Assembly (NCBI GenBank): GCA_046331425.1
Contig: JAXLQU010000012.1
Coordinates: 62,001 to 126,000, forward strand
Length of the DNA stretch: 64,000 nt
DNA from: JANNUT01 sp046331425
GTDB lineage: Bacteria > Acidobacteriota > Polarisedimenticolia > J045
Direction: 5' to 3'
A program made the position numbers and the translations under genes. The notes under the pieces are model-generated. The model worked only from the letters and a program-made list of their open reading frames with translations. It ran no database searches and had not been told where the DNA came from. Positions 23,567-33,200 of this stretch are shown here, in pieces; the stretch's first letter is position 1; the number at the start of each line of letters is the position of its first letter.

Positions 23567-25051
23567 ATGGAGCCGCACTTGCTTGGCCGTCACTCCATCG
23601 CGCCCGTTGCCGTGCTCGCGGCCGCGACGCTGATCACCGCGTCGAGTTGCGGTTGGCCGTCATTGCGCCCCTCGCCACACATCATTTTGATCACGGTCGA
23701 TACATTGAGGGTCGACCATGTGGGGGCCTACGGCGCCGCGCCGCTGCCCACACCGGCTTTCGATTCTCTCGGATCGGCTGGTGCGATCGTCGCGCATGCG
23801 TATGCGCCGTTCGGACGCACGACGCAATCTCTCGGCTCGATCCTTACCGGCTTGCATCCGCTTCATCACGGCGCCGACGGACTCGGGATGACGCTCGGCG
23901 ATGAGAATCGCACGCTCAGCGAAATCCTCGGCGAGCACGGTTATCGGCGGGGCGCATTCGTCTCCAATCTGTGGATCCAGAAGGGACACGGATTCGAACA
24001 GGGCTTCGAGGTCTTCACCAATCCTCCCGAGCGATGGGAAAAGGATTCGGCGCCACAGATCACGGGTGAAGCGCTGGCGTGGACCAAAGAGGCACTGCAG
24101 CGCGACGCGCCGGTCTTCTTGTGGGCCCACTACCTCGACCCGCATTGGCCGTACGAACCGCCGCAACGCTTCGCGCAGCTTTCCGATCCGACCTGGGAAG
24201 GACCTTTCGATCTGTTCGCGAAGGTGAGCGACGCACGGGGTGACGCAGCCGTACCCGATGGCTTCACCAAGGGACGCGTGATCTTCGACGCCGACAAAAT
24301 ACTTTCGGCTCGCGAACTCGAGCATGTTCGAAGGCTCTACGCGGCCGAGGTGGCGGCCACAGACGCGGCGGTCGGCGATCTGTTGGCGGGGCTGAAACAA
24401 CTCGGCGTACTCGACAACGCGATCGTGATACTGACAGCCGATCATGGCGAGTCACTCGGCGAACATCGCTACTGGTTTGCCCACGGTGAGTATCTCTATG
24501 ACGAAACCTTGCACGTTCCGATGCTGATTCGAGCGCCCGGCATTCCGCCTGGAACACGCATCGAAGGAAACGCTCTGCTGATGGATTTGCTCCCCACAGT
24601 GCTGACGCTCGCCGGCTTCGATCCGCCGCCGTCTCTCGACGGCGTGAGCTTGGCGGAGCCACTTCGTCGCGGCGGCACCTCGACCATCGCACCACGGCTC
24701 TCGGTTCACTTGGCCGATCATGTCTTGGTGAGAGCCGAGAATCCGCGCCGCGAGGTGCCCGGCCGCGCCGGCCGATGGTGCGCAGCGCGCGAGAGCTTCG
24801 ACAAGTTGATCACGATCCCGACGCGCAGCGGCTCGCCGACGCTCGAGTTCTATGACCTTGGCGCCGACCCGCACGAGCTGCACGATCGATCGGCGATGCG
24901 TCACGATCTGACGCGATTCGTCGACGCGTGCGCCGCTGTGCCGACCACAGGTCCTGAATCGGAGATCGACCCCGAGAAACGTGACCGCGCCGGGAGTCTC
25001 GGCTATGTCGGAGATCCGCCACCCACTCAGACCACGACGCCGCAACGGTGA
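23567..25051 (+). CDS. Sulfatase-fold lipoprotein with Thr at the nucleophile position
   Basis: A 494-residue alkaline-phosphatase-superfamily lipoprotein (signal to Cys28, LITASSC). The metal strand IILITVDTLRVDHVG places Asp45, and LTADHGESLGEHRYWFAHG completes the metal site. At the catalytic position it reads APFGRTTQSLGSILTG, so Thr85 replaces the Cys/Ser of sulfatases. A phosphoester or phosphotransfer activity is more likely than sulfate hydrolysis. The C-terminus has the SLGYVGDPPP tail common in this group. It is divergent from the ECF sigma gene and is followed 4 bp later by a polytopic-TPR gene, so the three plus-strand genes to 30223 probably form one operon. Confidence 0.8.
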   Translation: MEPHLLGRHSIAPVAVLAAATLITASSCGWPSLRPSPHIILITVDTLRVDHVGAYGAAPLPTPAFDSLGSAGAIVAHAYAPFGRTTQSLGSILTGLHPLHHGADGLGMTLGDENRTLSEILGEHGYRRGAFVSNLWIQKGHGFEQGFEVFTNPPERWEKDSAPQITGEALAWTKEALQRDAPVFLWAHYLDPHWPYEPPQRFAQLSDPTWEGPFDLFAKVSDARGDAAVPDGFTKGRVIFDADKILSARELEHVRRLYAAEVAATDAAVGDLLAGLKQLGVLDNAIVILTADHGESLGEHRYWFAHGEYLYDETLHVPMLIRAPGIPPGTRIEGNALLMDLLPTVLTLAGFDPPPSLDGVSLAEPLRRGGTSTIAPRLSVHLADHVLVRAENPRREVPGRAGRWCAARESFDKLITIPTRSGSPTLEFYDLGADPHELHDRSAMRHDLTRFVDACAAVPTTGPESEIDPEKRDRAGSLGYVGDPPPTQTTTPQR

Positions 25052-25055
25052 TCGG

Positions 25056-27083
25056 ATGACGACGTACTGGAAGAAACTCGGTGCCTGGGTCGACGCGTGT
25101 GAACAGTGGCCGTGGGGCCCCACCACCGTCGCGTTGACGCTGGCCGCGGTGATTGCATTGCGCAATGTGCTCGAGATCATGCTCGCGCGCAATCCGATGT
25201 TCTCGGTAACCGCAGCCTTCGTTCACTATCCGTTGGCGTATCTCGGACCGTTTCTGGCGCTGACACTGACGTTGGCGTTTTGGGCCAAGCTGGCTCCCGC
25301 GCGTGTCACGCGACTCATGACGGTCGCATGGACGCTGACGCTGCTGCCCCCCTTGGTCGATGTGCTGCTGCATCGCACGCGGGAGATCCCGACCATCGGT
25401 TACTACGCCGGCGACCCGTCGGAACTCGCTTGGCTCGTGATTCATTTCTTCGATCCACGCGTGACGCTCGGCGGAACGACACCCGGCATCCGTTTTGAAA
25501 CGGCCAGCGCCGTGCTGCTTGCCGGCGTCTATGTGTTGCTCCGCGCCGGCCGCGTTTGGCGCGCACTCGGCGCCGCGATCAGCGTCTACTTCGTCTCTTT
25601 GGCGTTCTTCACGCTGCCGTTGCTGGTGCTGAGCGTAATGCGTTGGTTCGAACCGGCGTTGGAGCAGAGCGAGTTTCTCCGCAACTCGGGCGTCACATGG
25701 CGGGGTGAGGCCACGACGCTTCCCGACAGCATCGCGATCCTGTGGTTGCTGCCGGTACTCGCACTCGCGGTCTGGGTCTTTAGTCGACTCGAACGCCGCC
25801 ACCCGAGTGAAGCCTGGTTGCTCTCGACACCGGGCGTGTCGCGCCAGTTGTTGCCAAGCGCGCTGATCACGATTCCGTGGGGGGGCTACCTGGTCGGACT
25901 GAGCGCCGCCTGGTTTCTATTTCTGCCGGATGGCCCGACACTCGCGATCTCCGCATTCGATCGACTGGCGCTTCCCGGCGCTGCACTCACGATCTGGCTA
26001 GGGTTGCGAGCGCTCGCGACCGAAGGGGTGTACCGCTCGGTGTTGGTGCTCGGTTGGATCGCTGCTTCGGTTGCACTCGATCGCGCCTTCGGGATTCCGG
26101 CACTCGCAGCAGTGCTGGCGTTCGCCCCATGGAGTGCGCAACTCTTCGGATCGCGATTGCGTGGCGTGCTCGGTGCTCTCAGTGGCGCTGTTTCGGGATT
26201 GTGCGCATGCGCGGCAGGGTTTTGCTTGATCGTGGGCCCTGAAGGGTTGGCGCGACTCCCGCTGCAGGTCGCTGCGTTCGCGATTTGCTACGGTGCGGCC
26301 GCTGCATACATCGTTTCGTTCTCGGAGATTTCGATCGTACGCTCCGCGCTCGCCTTGCTGATTGCCTCGAGTCTCGGTTGCTTGGCGTGGGGCGACGCAA
26401 GGCTGCTACTCGTGGCGCTACCGGCGGCCCTGATTGCTGCTGGGCTCGGGGGATTCCTTGACGGCGCCTTCGAGGTGCTCCACCGGCATCGCGCCACGTT
26501 GTGGCTGTCGATGGTCGCCGTCGTGATGCTCGCGCGCGGCGGGCTCTCCTTCCCCGCGCTGCGCGAACCACTACGCCAGCAGGTCAGTTGCGTGGCGCGG
26601 CTGCATCGTTTGCAGGGGGAAGGGTTCATGCGTCAGCAGCAATGGGGGAGCGCGGCGACGTCGTTCAATCAAGCGCTTGCGTGCGACCCAAACGACGCTG
26701 GCTCCTTGCGTCAGGTGGCGTTCTTAGCGCGCGATGTCGACAAGAAATACGAGCGCGCGCTCGACTACTTTCAGCGCGCTGCACGGGCCGCACCCGAGTC
26801 TCCTCAGGAGTGGACCAACCTCGCGGCGATCCAGCTCGACCTGCAACGACCGGCTGATGCGCTTGCCGCCGCCGATACCGGACTGCGACTGGCCCCTCGC
26901 GACACAGCATTGCTGCACAACCGGGCGCAGGCCTTGCTCGCGCTGGATCGACGCACCGAAGCAGCGGAGGCACTGCGCACCTACATCAGACTCGCGAGTC
27001 CGCGGCGCGAGGAACGTGACACCGTGCGCAAAGCCGAGAGAGATCTCGCCGCGCTGCAACAAACAGGAGCAACACCTCGATGA
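25056..27083 (+). CDS. Polytopic membrane protein with C-terminal TPR domain
   Basis: A 675-residue protein. About a dozen hydrophobic segments occupy residues 20-520, with no glycosyltransferase or transporter motif I recognise. The C-terminal about 150 residues are TPR repeats (GSAATSFNQALACDPNDAGS, ERALDYFQRAARAAPESPQE, RPADALAAADTGLRLAPRDT). The layout resembles O-antigen ligase-like or PMT-like membrane proteins that carry TPR tails, but the diagnostic loops are not evident. It sits between the sulfatase-fold lipoprotein (4 bp) and the spermidine-synthase-like protein (ATGA overlap). Function unknown; a role in envelope assembly is inferred from context. Confidence 0.7.
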   Translation: MTTYWKKLGAWVDACEQWPWGPTTVALTLAAVIALRNVLEIMLARNPMFSVTAAFVHYPLAYLGPFLALTLTLAFWAKLAPARVTRLMTVAWTLTLLPPLVDVLLHRTREIPTIGYYAGDPSELAWLVIHFFDPRVTLGGTTPGIRFETASAVLLAGVYVLLRAGRVWRALGAAISVYFVSLAFFTLPLLVLSVMRWFEPALEQSEFLRNSGVTWRGEATTLPDSIAILWLLPVLALAVWVFSRLERRHPSEAWLLSTPGVSRQLLPSALITIPWGGYLVGLSAAWFLFLPDGPTLAISAFDRLALPGAALTIWLGLRALATEGVYRSVLVLGWIAASVALDRAFGIPALAAVLAFAPWSAQLFGSRLRGVLGALSGAVSGLCACAAGFCLIVGPEGLARLPLQVAAFAICYGAAAAYIVSFSEISIVRSALALLIASSLGCLAWGDARLLLVALPAALIAAGLGGFLDGAFEVLHRHRATLWLSMVAVVMLARGGLSFPALREPLRQQVSCVARLHRLQGEGFMRQQQWGSAATSFNQALACDPNDAGSLRQVAFLARDVDKKYERALDYFQRAARAAPESPQEWTNLAAIQLDLQRPADALAAADTGLRLAPRDTALLHNRAQALLALDRRTEAAEALRTYIRLASPRREERDTVRKAERDLAALQQTGATPR

Positions 27084-30000
27084 ATTCGTCAGCGCGGCTT
27101 CGAACGGCAGCGGGACTTCTGCTGCTGTCGGGTGCCGGTAGTTTGATCTTGGAGGTCGTCTGGTCCAGGTTGCTGCGCTTGGTCTTCGGCTCGACGACGC
27201 TGGCGATCAGCACCGTGCTTGTGGCCTACATGCTGGGACTCGGGATCGGTGGCTTGATCGGAGGCCGGTTCGCGCGGCGATTTCGCGGGCTGGCGGTCTA
27301 TGCGCGGTTGGAGCTCGGTATCGCCGCCTATGCGCTGGTGGTTCCGCTGCTGTTGTCCGGGCTGGCGTCGTTGTGGTGGTCATCGTTGGGCGATCTTGAT
27401 TTCTGGACCTCGTCGATCGCGCGCTTTGTACTCGCGCTGCTGGCCTTGATCACGCCGACGATCTTGATGGGCGCCACACTTCCGATACTGCTGGCCGGTC
27501 TGATCGACGACGAGAAGGCGGATAGCCGAGCCATCGGATTGCTCTACGGCGCCAACACGCTGGGTGCGGTCATCGGTGTGCTGCTGGCGACGTTCGTGTT
27601 GTTCCCAGCGGTTGGTGTGCGTTGGACCAACGCCATCGGTGCCGGATTCGATCTGGCCGCCGCCGCACTGGCGCTGTGGCTGGCGCGCCAGGTATCACAC
27701 CGCGCTGTGCCTCAGGCCGCAGGGAGTGTGCTGGCGACAACACCGACCCGCTGGAATCTCGCGGCGTTGACATATGGCGTGGTCGGAGCAACGGCCTTGG
27801 CCAGCGAGGTCGCGTGGACGCGTGGGCTGGGGATGGTCTTCGGCTCCTCGACCTACGCCTTCGCCTCGATGCTCGCGACATTTCTGTTAGGGATCGCGTT
27901 GGGGAGTTTTCTGATTCGCCCGTGGTTGATCCGACTGAAGAACGCCTACGGCGCCTACGCGATCGGGATGCTCACATTCGCGTTGTCTTCGATCGTCGCG
28001 TTGGTGTTGTTGGGTTACTCCAACGACCTGTTCGTGATGCTTTACCTGCGCTTCGGGATCAGCGGAAAGACGGTACTGCTCGCTGCGTTCGTGCTCTCGG
28101 CGGTGACGATGATTTTGCCGACCCTGGTGCTGGGAGCGCTGTTTCCACTGCTGGCCACGGCTCTGGCCCGCGAGCGCGGGACCGCGCGCGCCGTCGGCGA
28201 TCTGTATTTCTTCAACACGGTCGGTTCTGCCTTGGGAGCGTTCTTGGCCGGCTTCGTTTTGATTCCTCAGCTCGGGCTGGCCAAGAGCCTGATTCTCGGG
28301 GCGTCGCTCAACGCGTTCGTCGCCGCGATCGTGCTTCTGTGGCAGCGCGATTGGCTCGGACGCGGACCGCGCTGGCTCGCCGCAGGTGCCGCGGTACTGG
28401 CTGTGGCAACGCTTTTCTTCCCGCCGTCGTGGAGCGAGTACAAGATGACGCGCGGTGCCTACTACCACCCCAAACGTGCGATCGATTTTGGGATGCCGAA
28501 CGAGTCGCTGGAGGGGCTCCCGGCAGAAACGATCCTGATGTTGAAGGACGGTCCCAGTGCCACCGTGTCAATCCACGACCAATCTGGCGGGATCGACATG
28601 CGAATCAACGGCAAAACCGACGCCAGCTTGACCGACATGTCGACGCAGGTACTCAGCGGTCACCTGCCAGTTCTATTCGGCGGGCCGATGAAGACGGCCT
28701 GCGTGATCGGCTACGCATCCGGCGTCACCAGCGGCGCGCTGACGCTGTACAAGCCGGAGAGACTCGACATCATCGAGATCGAGCCGGCGGTGATCGATGG
28801 CTCGCGCTATTTCGAAAGCGTCAATCACAAACCGCTCGACGATCCGCACACACGGTTGTTGATCGAGGATGGCCGCGCCTGGTTGGCGCGCACGCATGAC
28901 ACCTACGATGTGATCGTGTCGGAGCCTTCCAATCCGTTCTTGGCCGGCGCTGCCAACCTGTTCACGCGCGAATTCTTCGTGAAGGCGCACCGGCGACTGA
29001 ATCCGGGCGGCCGGCTCTTGCAGTGGATCCAACTCTACGGGCTCGATCCGCAGGGGCTATCCAGCATTCTTGCGGCGCTGCGCGGAGAGTTCGCACACGT
29101 CTACGGATTTCATTTCTCGCCGGAGGACGGCGACCTGTTGTTGTTGGCGTCGGACACACCGATCGATGCGGCAGCGCTGCCGAAGTTGGAGTCGATGCCG
29201 GCCGAGGTGCGCGCCGATTTGGAGCGCGTCGGCGTACTCACGACGGCGCAACTGTTCAGCCTCCTGCGCCTGAGCGACGAGGACACGAAGGCACTCGCCG
29301 CGAACGCCTCATTCCCCAACACCGACGACAGCATGTTCATCGAGTTGCGTGCACCGTGGCTTTTGCATACGAGTCAGACCGTGAACCACGCACTGATCGA
29401 GAGCTTCACGTCGTCCCTAGCAGCGCTGTGGCAGCGCGCAACGATCGGCGATCCGCAGTCGCGAGCCGACCTCGCGCTTGGTTATCTGCTGGCGCGCGGC
29501 GACCGCGCGATGTGCTCGGCGATTCTCGGGCCGCCGGTGGCAGAGGAAGACGTGCGCCTCGCTGCCGTACGGCTGGTGTTGGCGCAGCAGTCCAGCAACA
29601 CGTCAACCGGCAACGACCTGGAACGGGTCATCGATCGCGCGCTCGAAGAGTCGCCCAAGAACGTGGAACTGCTCCTGCTGCGCGGCGAACAACGCCGGTT
29701 GCGCGGCGACGCACTCGGCGGACTGGACGATGCGAGCCGCGCCTTGGCGCTTGCGCCCAGCGATCCGCGGGCACGACTGTTGCGACTCCGAAATCTCGGT
29801 GCTCTCGGTCGTTTCGCCGAGGCGGTCGATGACGCCAACGCGCTTTCCACGGCTCCTTACGCAGACTACGCGCGCGAGACGATCCCTACTTGCGCGGTGC
29901 TTCTGGCGGGAGCCGGTCGACTCGATCAAGGGATCTCGCTGATGCAGCGGTTTGTCGACTTTGTGCGCGATTGCCCTGCGGAATGGCAGTTGCTAGGCGT

Positions 30001-30223
30001 GATGTTGCGACAACGAGGCAGGGTCGCCGAGGCCGACTCCGCCGACCGCAACGCCACGATCGCGGCCCGCAATCAGATGCACGCGTATCACCGTCAAGCG
30101 TTGCTCGCTCTGCGCAAGGGAGATCGGGCTGCCGCTGTCTCGTTGTTACGCCAGTTGCGGCAACTTCACCCCGGATACAAGCCGGCGATCGACGAGTTGA
30201 CACGCCTGGGTGAACGATCGTGA
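27080..30223 (+). CDS. Membrane spermidine-synthase-like protein with TPR tail
   Basis: A 1047-residue three-part protein. An N-terminal polytopic domain (1-450) starts with LILEVVWSRLLRLVFGSTT, the signature of the MFS-like membrane module often fused to SpeE. A Rossmann methyltransferase/aminopropyltransferase domain (about 475-700) has ACVIGYASGVTSGAL, DIIEIEPAVIDGSRYF and DVIVSEPSNPFLAGAANLFT. A TPR-rich tail follows (about 780-1040). Classic spermidine synthases carry D-x-x-D residues in the active-site loop; here the corresponding strand reads SEPSNP, so polyamine synthesis is uncertain. Its ATG overlaps the previous stop (ATGA) with AGGAG upstream. It converges with the C25 peptidase gene, 10 bp away. 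Confidence 0.8.
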   Translation: MNSSARLRTAAGLLLLSGAGSLILEVVWSRLLRLVFGSTTLAISTVLVAYMLGLGIGGLIGGRFARRFRGLAVYARLELGIAAYALVVPLLLSGLASLWWSSLGDLDFWTSSIARFVLALLALITPTILMGATLPILLAGLIDDEKADSRAIGLLYGANTLGAVIGVLLATFVLFPAVGVRWTNAIGAGFDLAAAALALWLARQVSHRAVPQAAGSVLATTPTRWNLAALTYGVVGATALASEVAWTRGLGMVFGSSTYAFASMLATFLLGIALGSFLIRPWLIRLKNAYGAYAIGMLTFALSSIVALVLLGYSNDLFVMLYLRFGISGKTVLLAAFVLSAVTMILPTLVLGALFPLLATALARERGTARAVGDLYFFNTVGSALGAFLAGFVLIPQLGLAKSLILGASLNAFVAAIVLLWQRDWLGRGPRWLAAGAAVLAVATLFFPPSWSEYKMTRGAYYHPKRAIDFGMPNESLEGLPAETILMLKDGPSATVSIHDQSGGIDMRINGKTDASLTDMSTQVLSGHLPVLFGGPMKTACVIGYASGVTSGALTLYKPERLDIIEIEPAVIDGSRYFESVNHKPLDDPHTRLLIEDGRAWLARTHDTYDVIVSEPSNPFLAGAANLFTREFFVKAHRRLNPGGRLLQWIQLYGLDPQGLSSILAALRGEFAHVYGFHFSPEDGDLLLLASDTPIDAAALPKLESMPAEVRADLERVGVLTTAQLFSLLRLSDEDTKALAANASFPNTDDSMFIELRAPWLLHTSQTVNHALIESFTSSLAALWQRATIGDPQSRADLALGYLLARGDRAMCSAILGPPVAEEDVRLAAVRLVLAQQSSNTSTGNDLERVIDRALEESPKNVELLLLRGEQRRLRGDALGGLDDASRALALAPSDPRARLLRLRNLGALGRFAEAVDDANALSTAPYADYARETIPTCAVLLAGAGRLDQGISLMQRFVDFVRDCPAEWQLLGVMLRQRGRVAEADSADRNATIAARNQMHAYHRQALLALRKGDRAAAVSLLRQLRQLHPGYKPAIDELTRLGERS

Positions 30224-30233
30224 TTCTCGCTCG

Positions 30234-33200
30234 TCACCAAACCGCTTCGCTGCCGTAGGAATCCTTCGCCAGCACTTGATAGGTGTAATAGGCGTCCGGC
30301 GGCGCCGGGAGCGTCACGTCGCTCGTCACCAAATCACTGGCGCGACGATTGCCTGCGGAACAACTGCTGCGTGGCAGGTTACCGGCTTGACCGTAGACGT
30401 TGTACCCGGTGACCCGCAGTCGATGACCGCTGCTCTGTCCGGGATACGGGAGCGATTGCGCTATCGGCGACCAAGTCAGCCGCAGTTGATTGCCGGCCTG
30501 TTTCTGCAGCCGCAGATCGGGAATCCCATCGGGAAGTTCGGTGCCGGCCGCCGAGCGTTGGCCGCTGCCATCGATGGTGACGATCAAGTAGTACCAATTG
30601 CCGGTCGTCGACGGGAATTGATTGGCGTGGATGAACTGGGTTGCCGTCCCGGCTGCCGTGCCGATGCGATGAGCGACATCGATCGCGAATACCGGCCCAG
30701 TCTGATTGCCGTACACCTCGACACTCGCCGCTGATGTCGCCGTGCCCCACACGGTCTGTGTTGGCGCACTCCAGGTCAGCTTCACGTTGGCGGTTCCATC
30801 GACGTCGGGATCTTTGAACACGCGTAAGTCCCACGTCGACCGCGGCGGATTGAGGCCCTCGACGCGATGCGGAACCCCGCTTTTCTCCGTTGAGTTGGCG
30901 CCTGCCTTGCTGCAGTTCTCGGCTCGCACCACCACGTAGTAGCTGGTTCCATCGGTGAGCCCACCGATCACCAAACGATCGCTGGTCGCGGCCGTCGACT
31001 TCTGTCCGAGGTTGTAGTTTCCGGGTGTCGTGCCCCACAAAACGGTGTACTGCGTGACATCCGGCTCGCGCGTGGCGTTGTTCCAGACCGCTTCGAGTTG
31101 GCCGCCTCGTTGCGTGTCGTTGACGGACAACAGCGTCGGCGCCGCCGGCGCGACAGGATTCTCGGGGATTCCCGCCTTGCAGTCCTGCGGATCTCGCGTC
31201 CCGTTGCATGTCAGGTTGAAGTTGGACCAGCGGCTTTCGAAGTTCGAGGCATCGACCGCAGTGGCGTAGTAGTAGTACTCGCTGCAGTTCGAAAGCCCTG
31301 CGTCGGTGAACCCCAGTCCTGTGGTCTCGGTGACGCGGGTGTAGGGGCCTGTCGGCGATGTGGCGCGGAACAATCGGTACTTGGTGGCACCAGCCACGGA
31401 ATTCCAAGTCACCGCCAACTGGCCGGATGCTGCTTTGTTGATTGCGGTGATTGTGGTGGTCGCCGGGGCCGGCATGCGCAGGCGCGTCGCCGGGTCGCCG
31501 AAGGTCACGAACGATCGCAGCAGAATCGTTTTGTTGAAGGTATCGAAGTCGCGGCGCATCCGTCGGTCGATCTCACCCACGAGGCGCGCTTTGTGCGGAC
31601 CCCAGACCTCTTCGTAGAGCGGGTTGAGGATCGTATCGAGTTCGAAGCCGAAGGCCAGGTGTGACGGGGCCATTCCGCCTACAGCGCCCTTGTTCGGTGT
31701 GACCAACCAGTCCTCCATGAACACGATCTGTGAGTCGGTCCCGGTCGAACTGTTGTCCTGCGCGAAGTGACCCGTGATGCAGTTGGCTTGTACCTGGAAG
31801 TTCAGTGCATTGGGATTGTTGATGTCGGTGAGATCATCGACGCCGCTGGTCTTGGTGTTGAAGAATCCACATGTGCCACGACCCCACACCTGATAGCCGC
31901 CGTGTCCCGCGTACGTCATCAGACCGGCGCCAAGATTGACGTTGGAGTCGATCGAACTATTCATCGCCACGCAATCGTCTTGCGCCGCTTCATAGACCTT
32001 GGTCGCAACCTGCGGGCCGGCTGTGCCCGAGAACCACTCGTCCCAAATCGCGTTGTGCACGGCAAAGAAGCCATCGGGATCATTCTCAGAGACAAGCAAT
32101 GCACGGCCCGACCAGGAACTGGGCGCCGCCGTCGTCTCATACGCGACCAACTTGCGGAAGACCTCCTCGGCCTCGGCCAGCGTGCGCACCGGGACGCGGC
32201 TCACAGCCGCTTGCGGTATCTCGGAGCCGGGTGCCGTGGCGGCGAACCATGTATCGGAGAGGTAGTAGCTCAACTGCTGATCGGTGGCGACGTCGACCAT
32301 ATGGGTCGGCACGAACTGCCGCGACGGCGAGTTGCCGTAAAAGTTCTTGTAGTCGCGCGTCGCATCGCCCACCAAGACCAAGTACGACGGGGCCGGCGAC
32401 CAGTTCGCCATCGCATACGACATGAACTTCTTGATTGCTTCAGGATCTTCGATGCCGTCGCTGAACTCGTCGTAGACATCGCGGATGTCGATGACCGCTG
32501 TGTCGAGCCCCTGCCCCTGACGCTGTGTGAGTAGCTGCCGCAAACGCGAGCCGGCCGTCATGTCGAGGAACGAGCGATACCCGACGATCACCCAATCGGC
32601 GCCGGAACCGGCGCCCTGCAGACTGCTTCCGAGCGACGCATCGAGCGTCGAGGGAGCTTGATCTTCACGAACCGCGGACGGCAGCAAGTAACCGCTCGGT
32701 CCGGCGGCGACGAACCGACGCTTGGCGGGAGCCGTGCCGTCGACCTGCATCGTGAAGCGCGTTTCTCCCGCGGTGAACGCGGCGTTCGGCACGCGCTCGG
32801 GGAGCACGATCGCCATGCCGGCCGCGGACGGCGAACTCTTGGTGATCTCCCAGACTTCGGCCAGCGCGCTGGTGCCCGCCAAATGCGGTTCTCGATCGGC
32901 GTTGTCGACGTCGAACAACAAGGCGTCGCTTTGTACTTGATAGCGGCGGTCGTAGTCGATCTCGACCCAGTTGATGTTGACCGAATCGGCTGTCGAGCTG
33001 TTGCGCGGCGGAAACGGCAGTTTGATCTGCACTTTGGTGAGCGGTGCGAGCGACGCCGGCGTAAAGCTGATCGCCCCGTTCTCCTGTCCTTGCACGAACT
33101 CCCGGTAGCCATCCCAGTCGGCGGTGTTACGCAGCACGCCGTCGACCCAGACTTGAGAGCGATGCAAATAGCTCGGATTGCCGGATGGCTTGAGTCCTAA

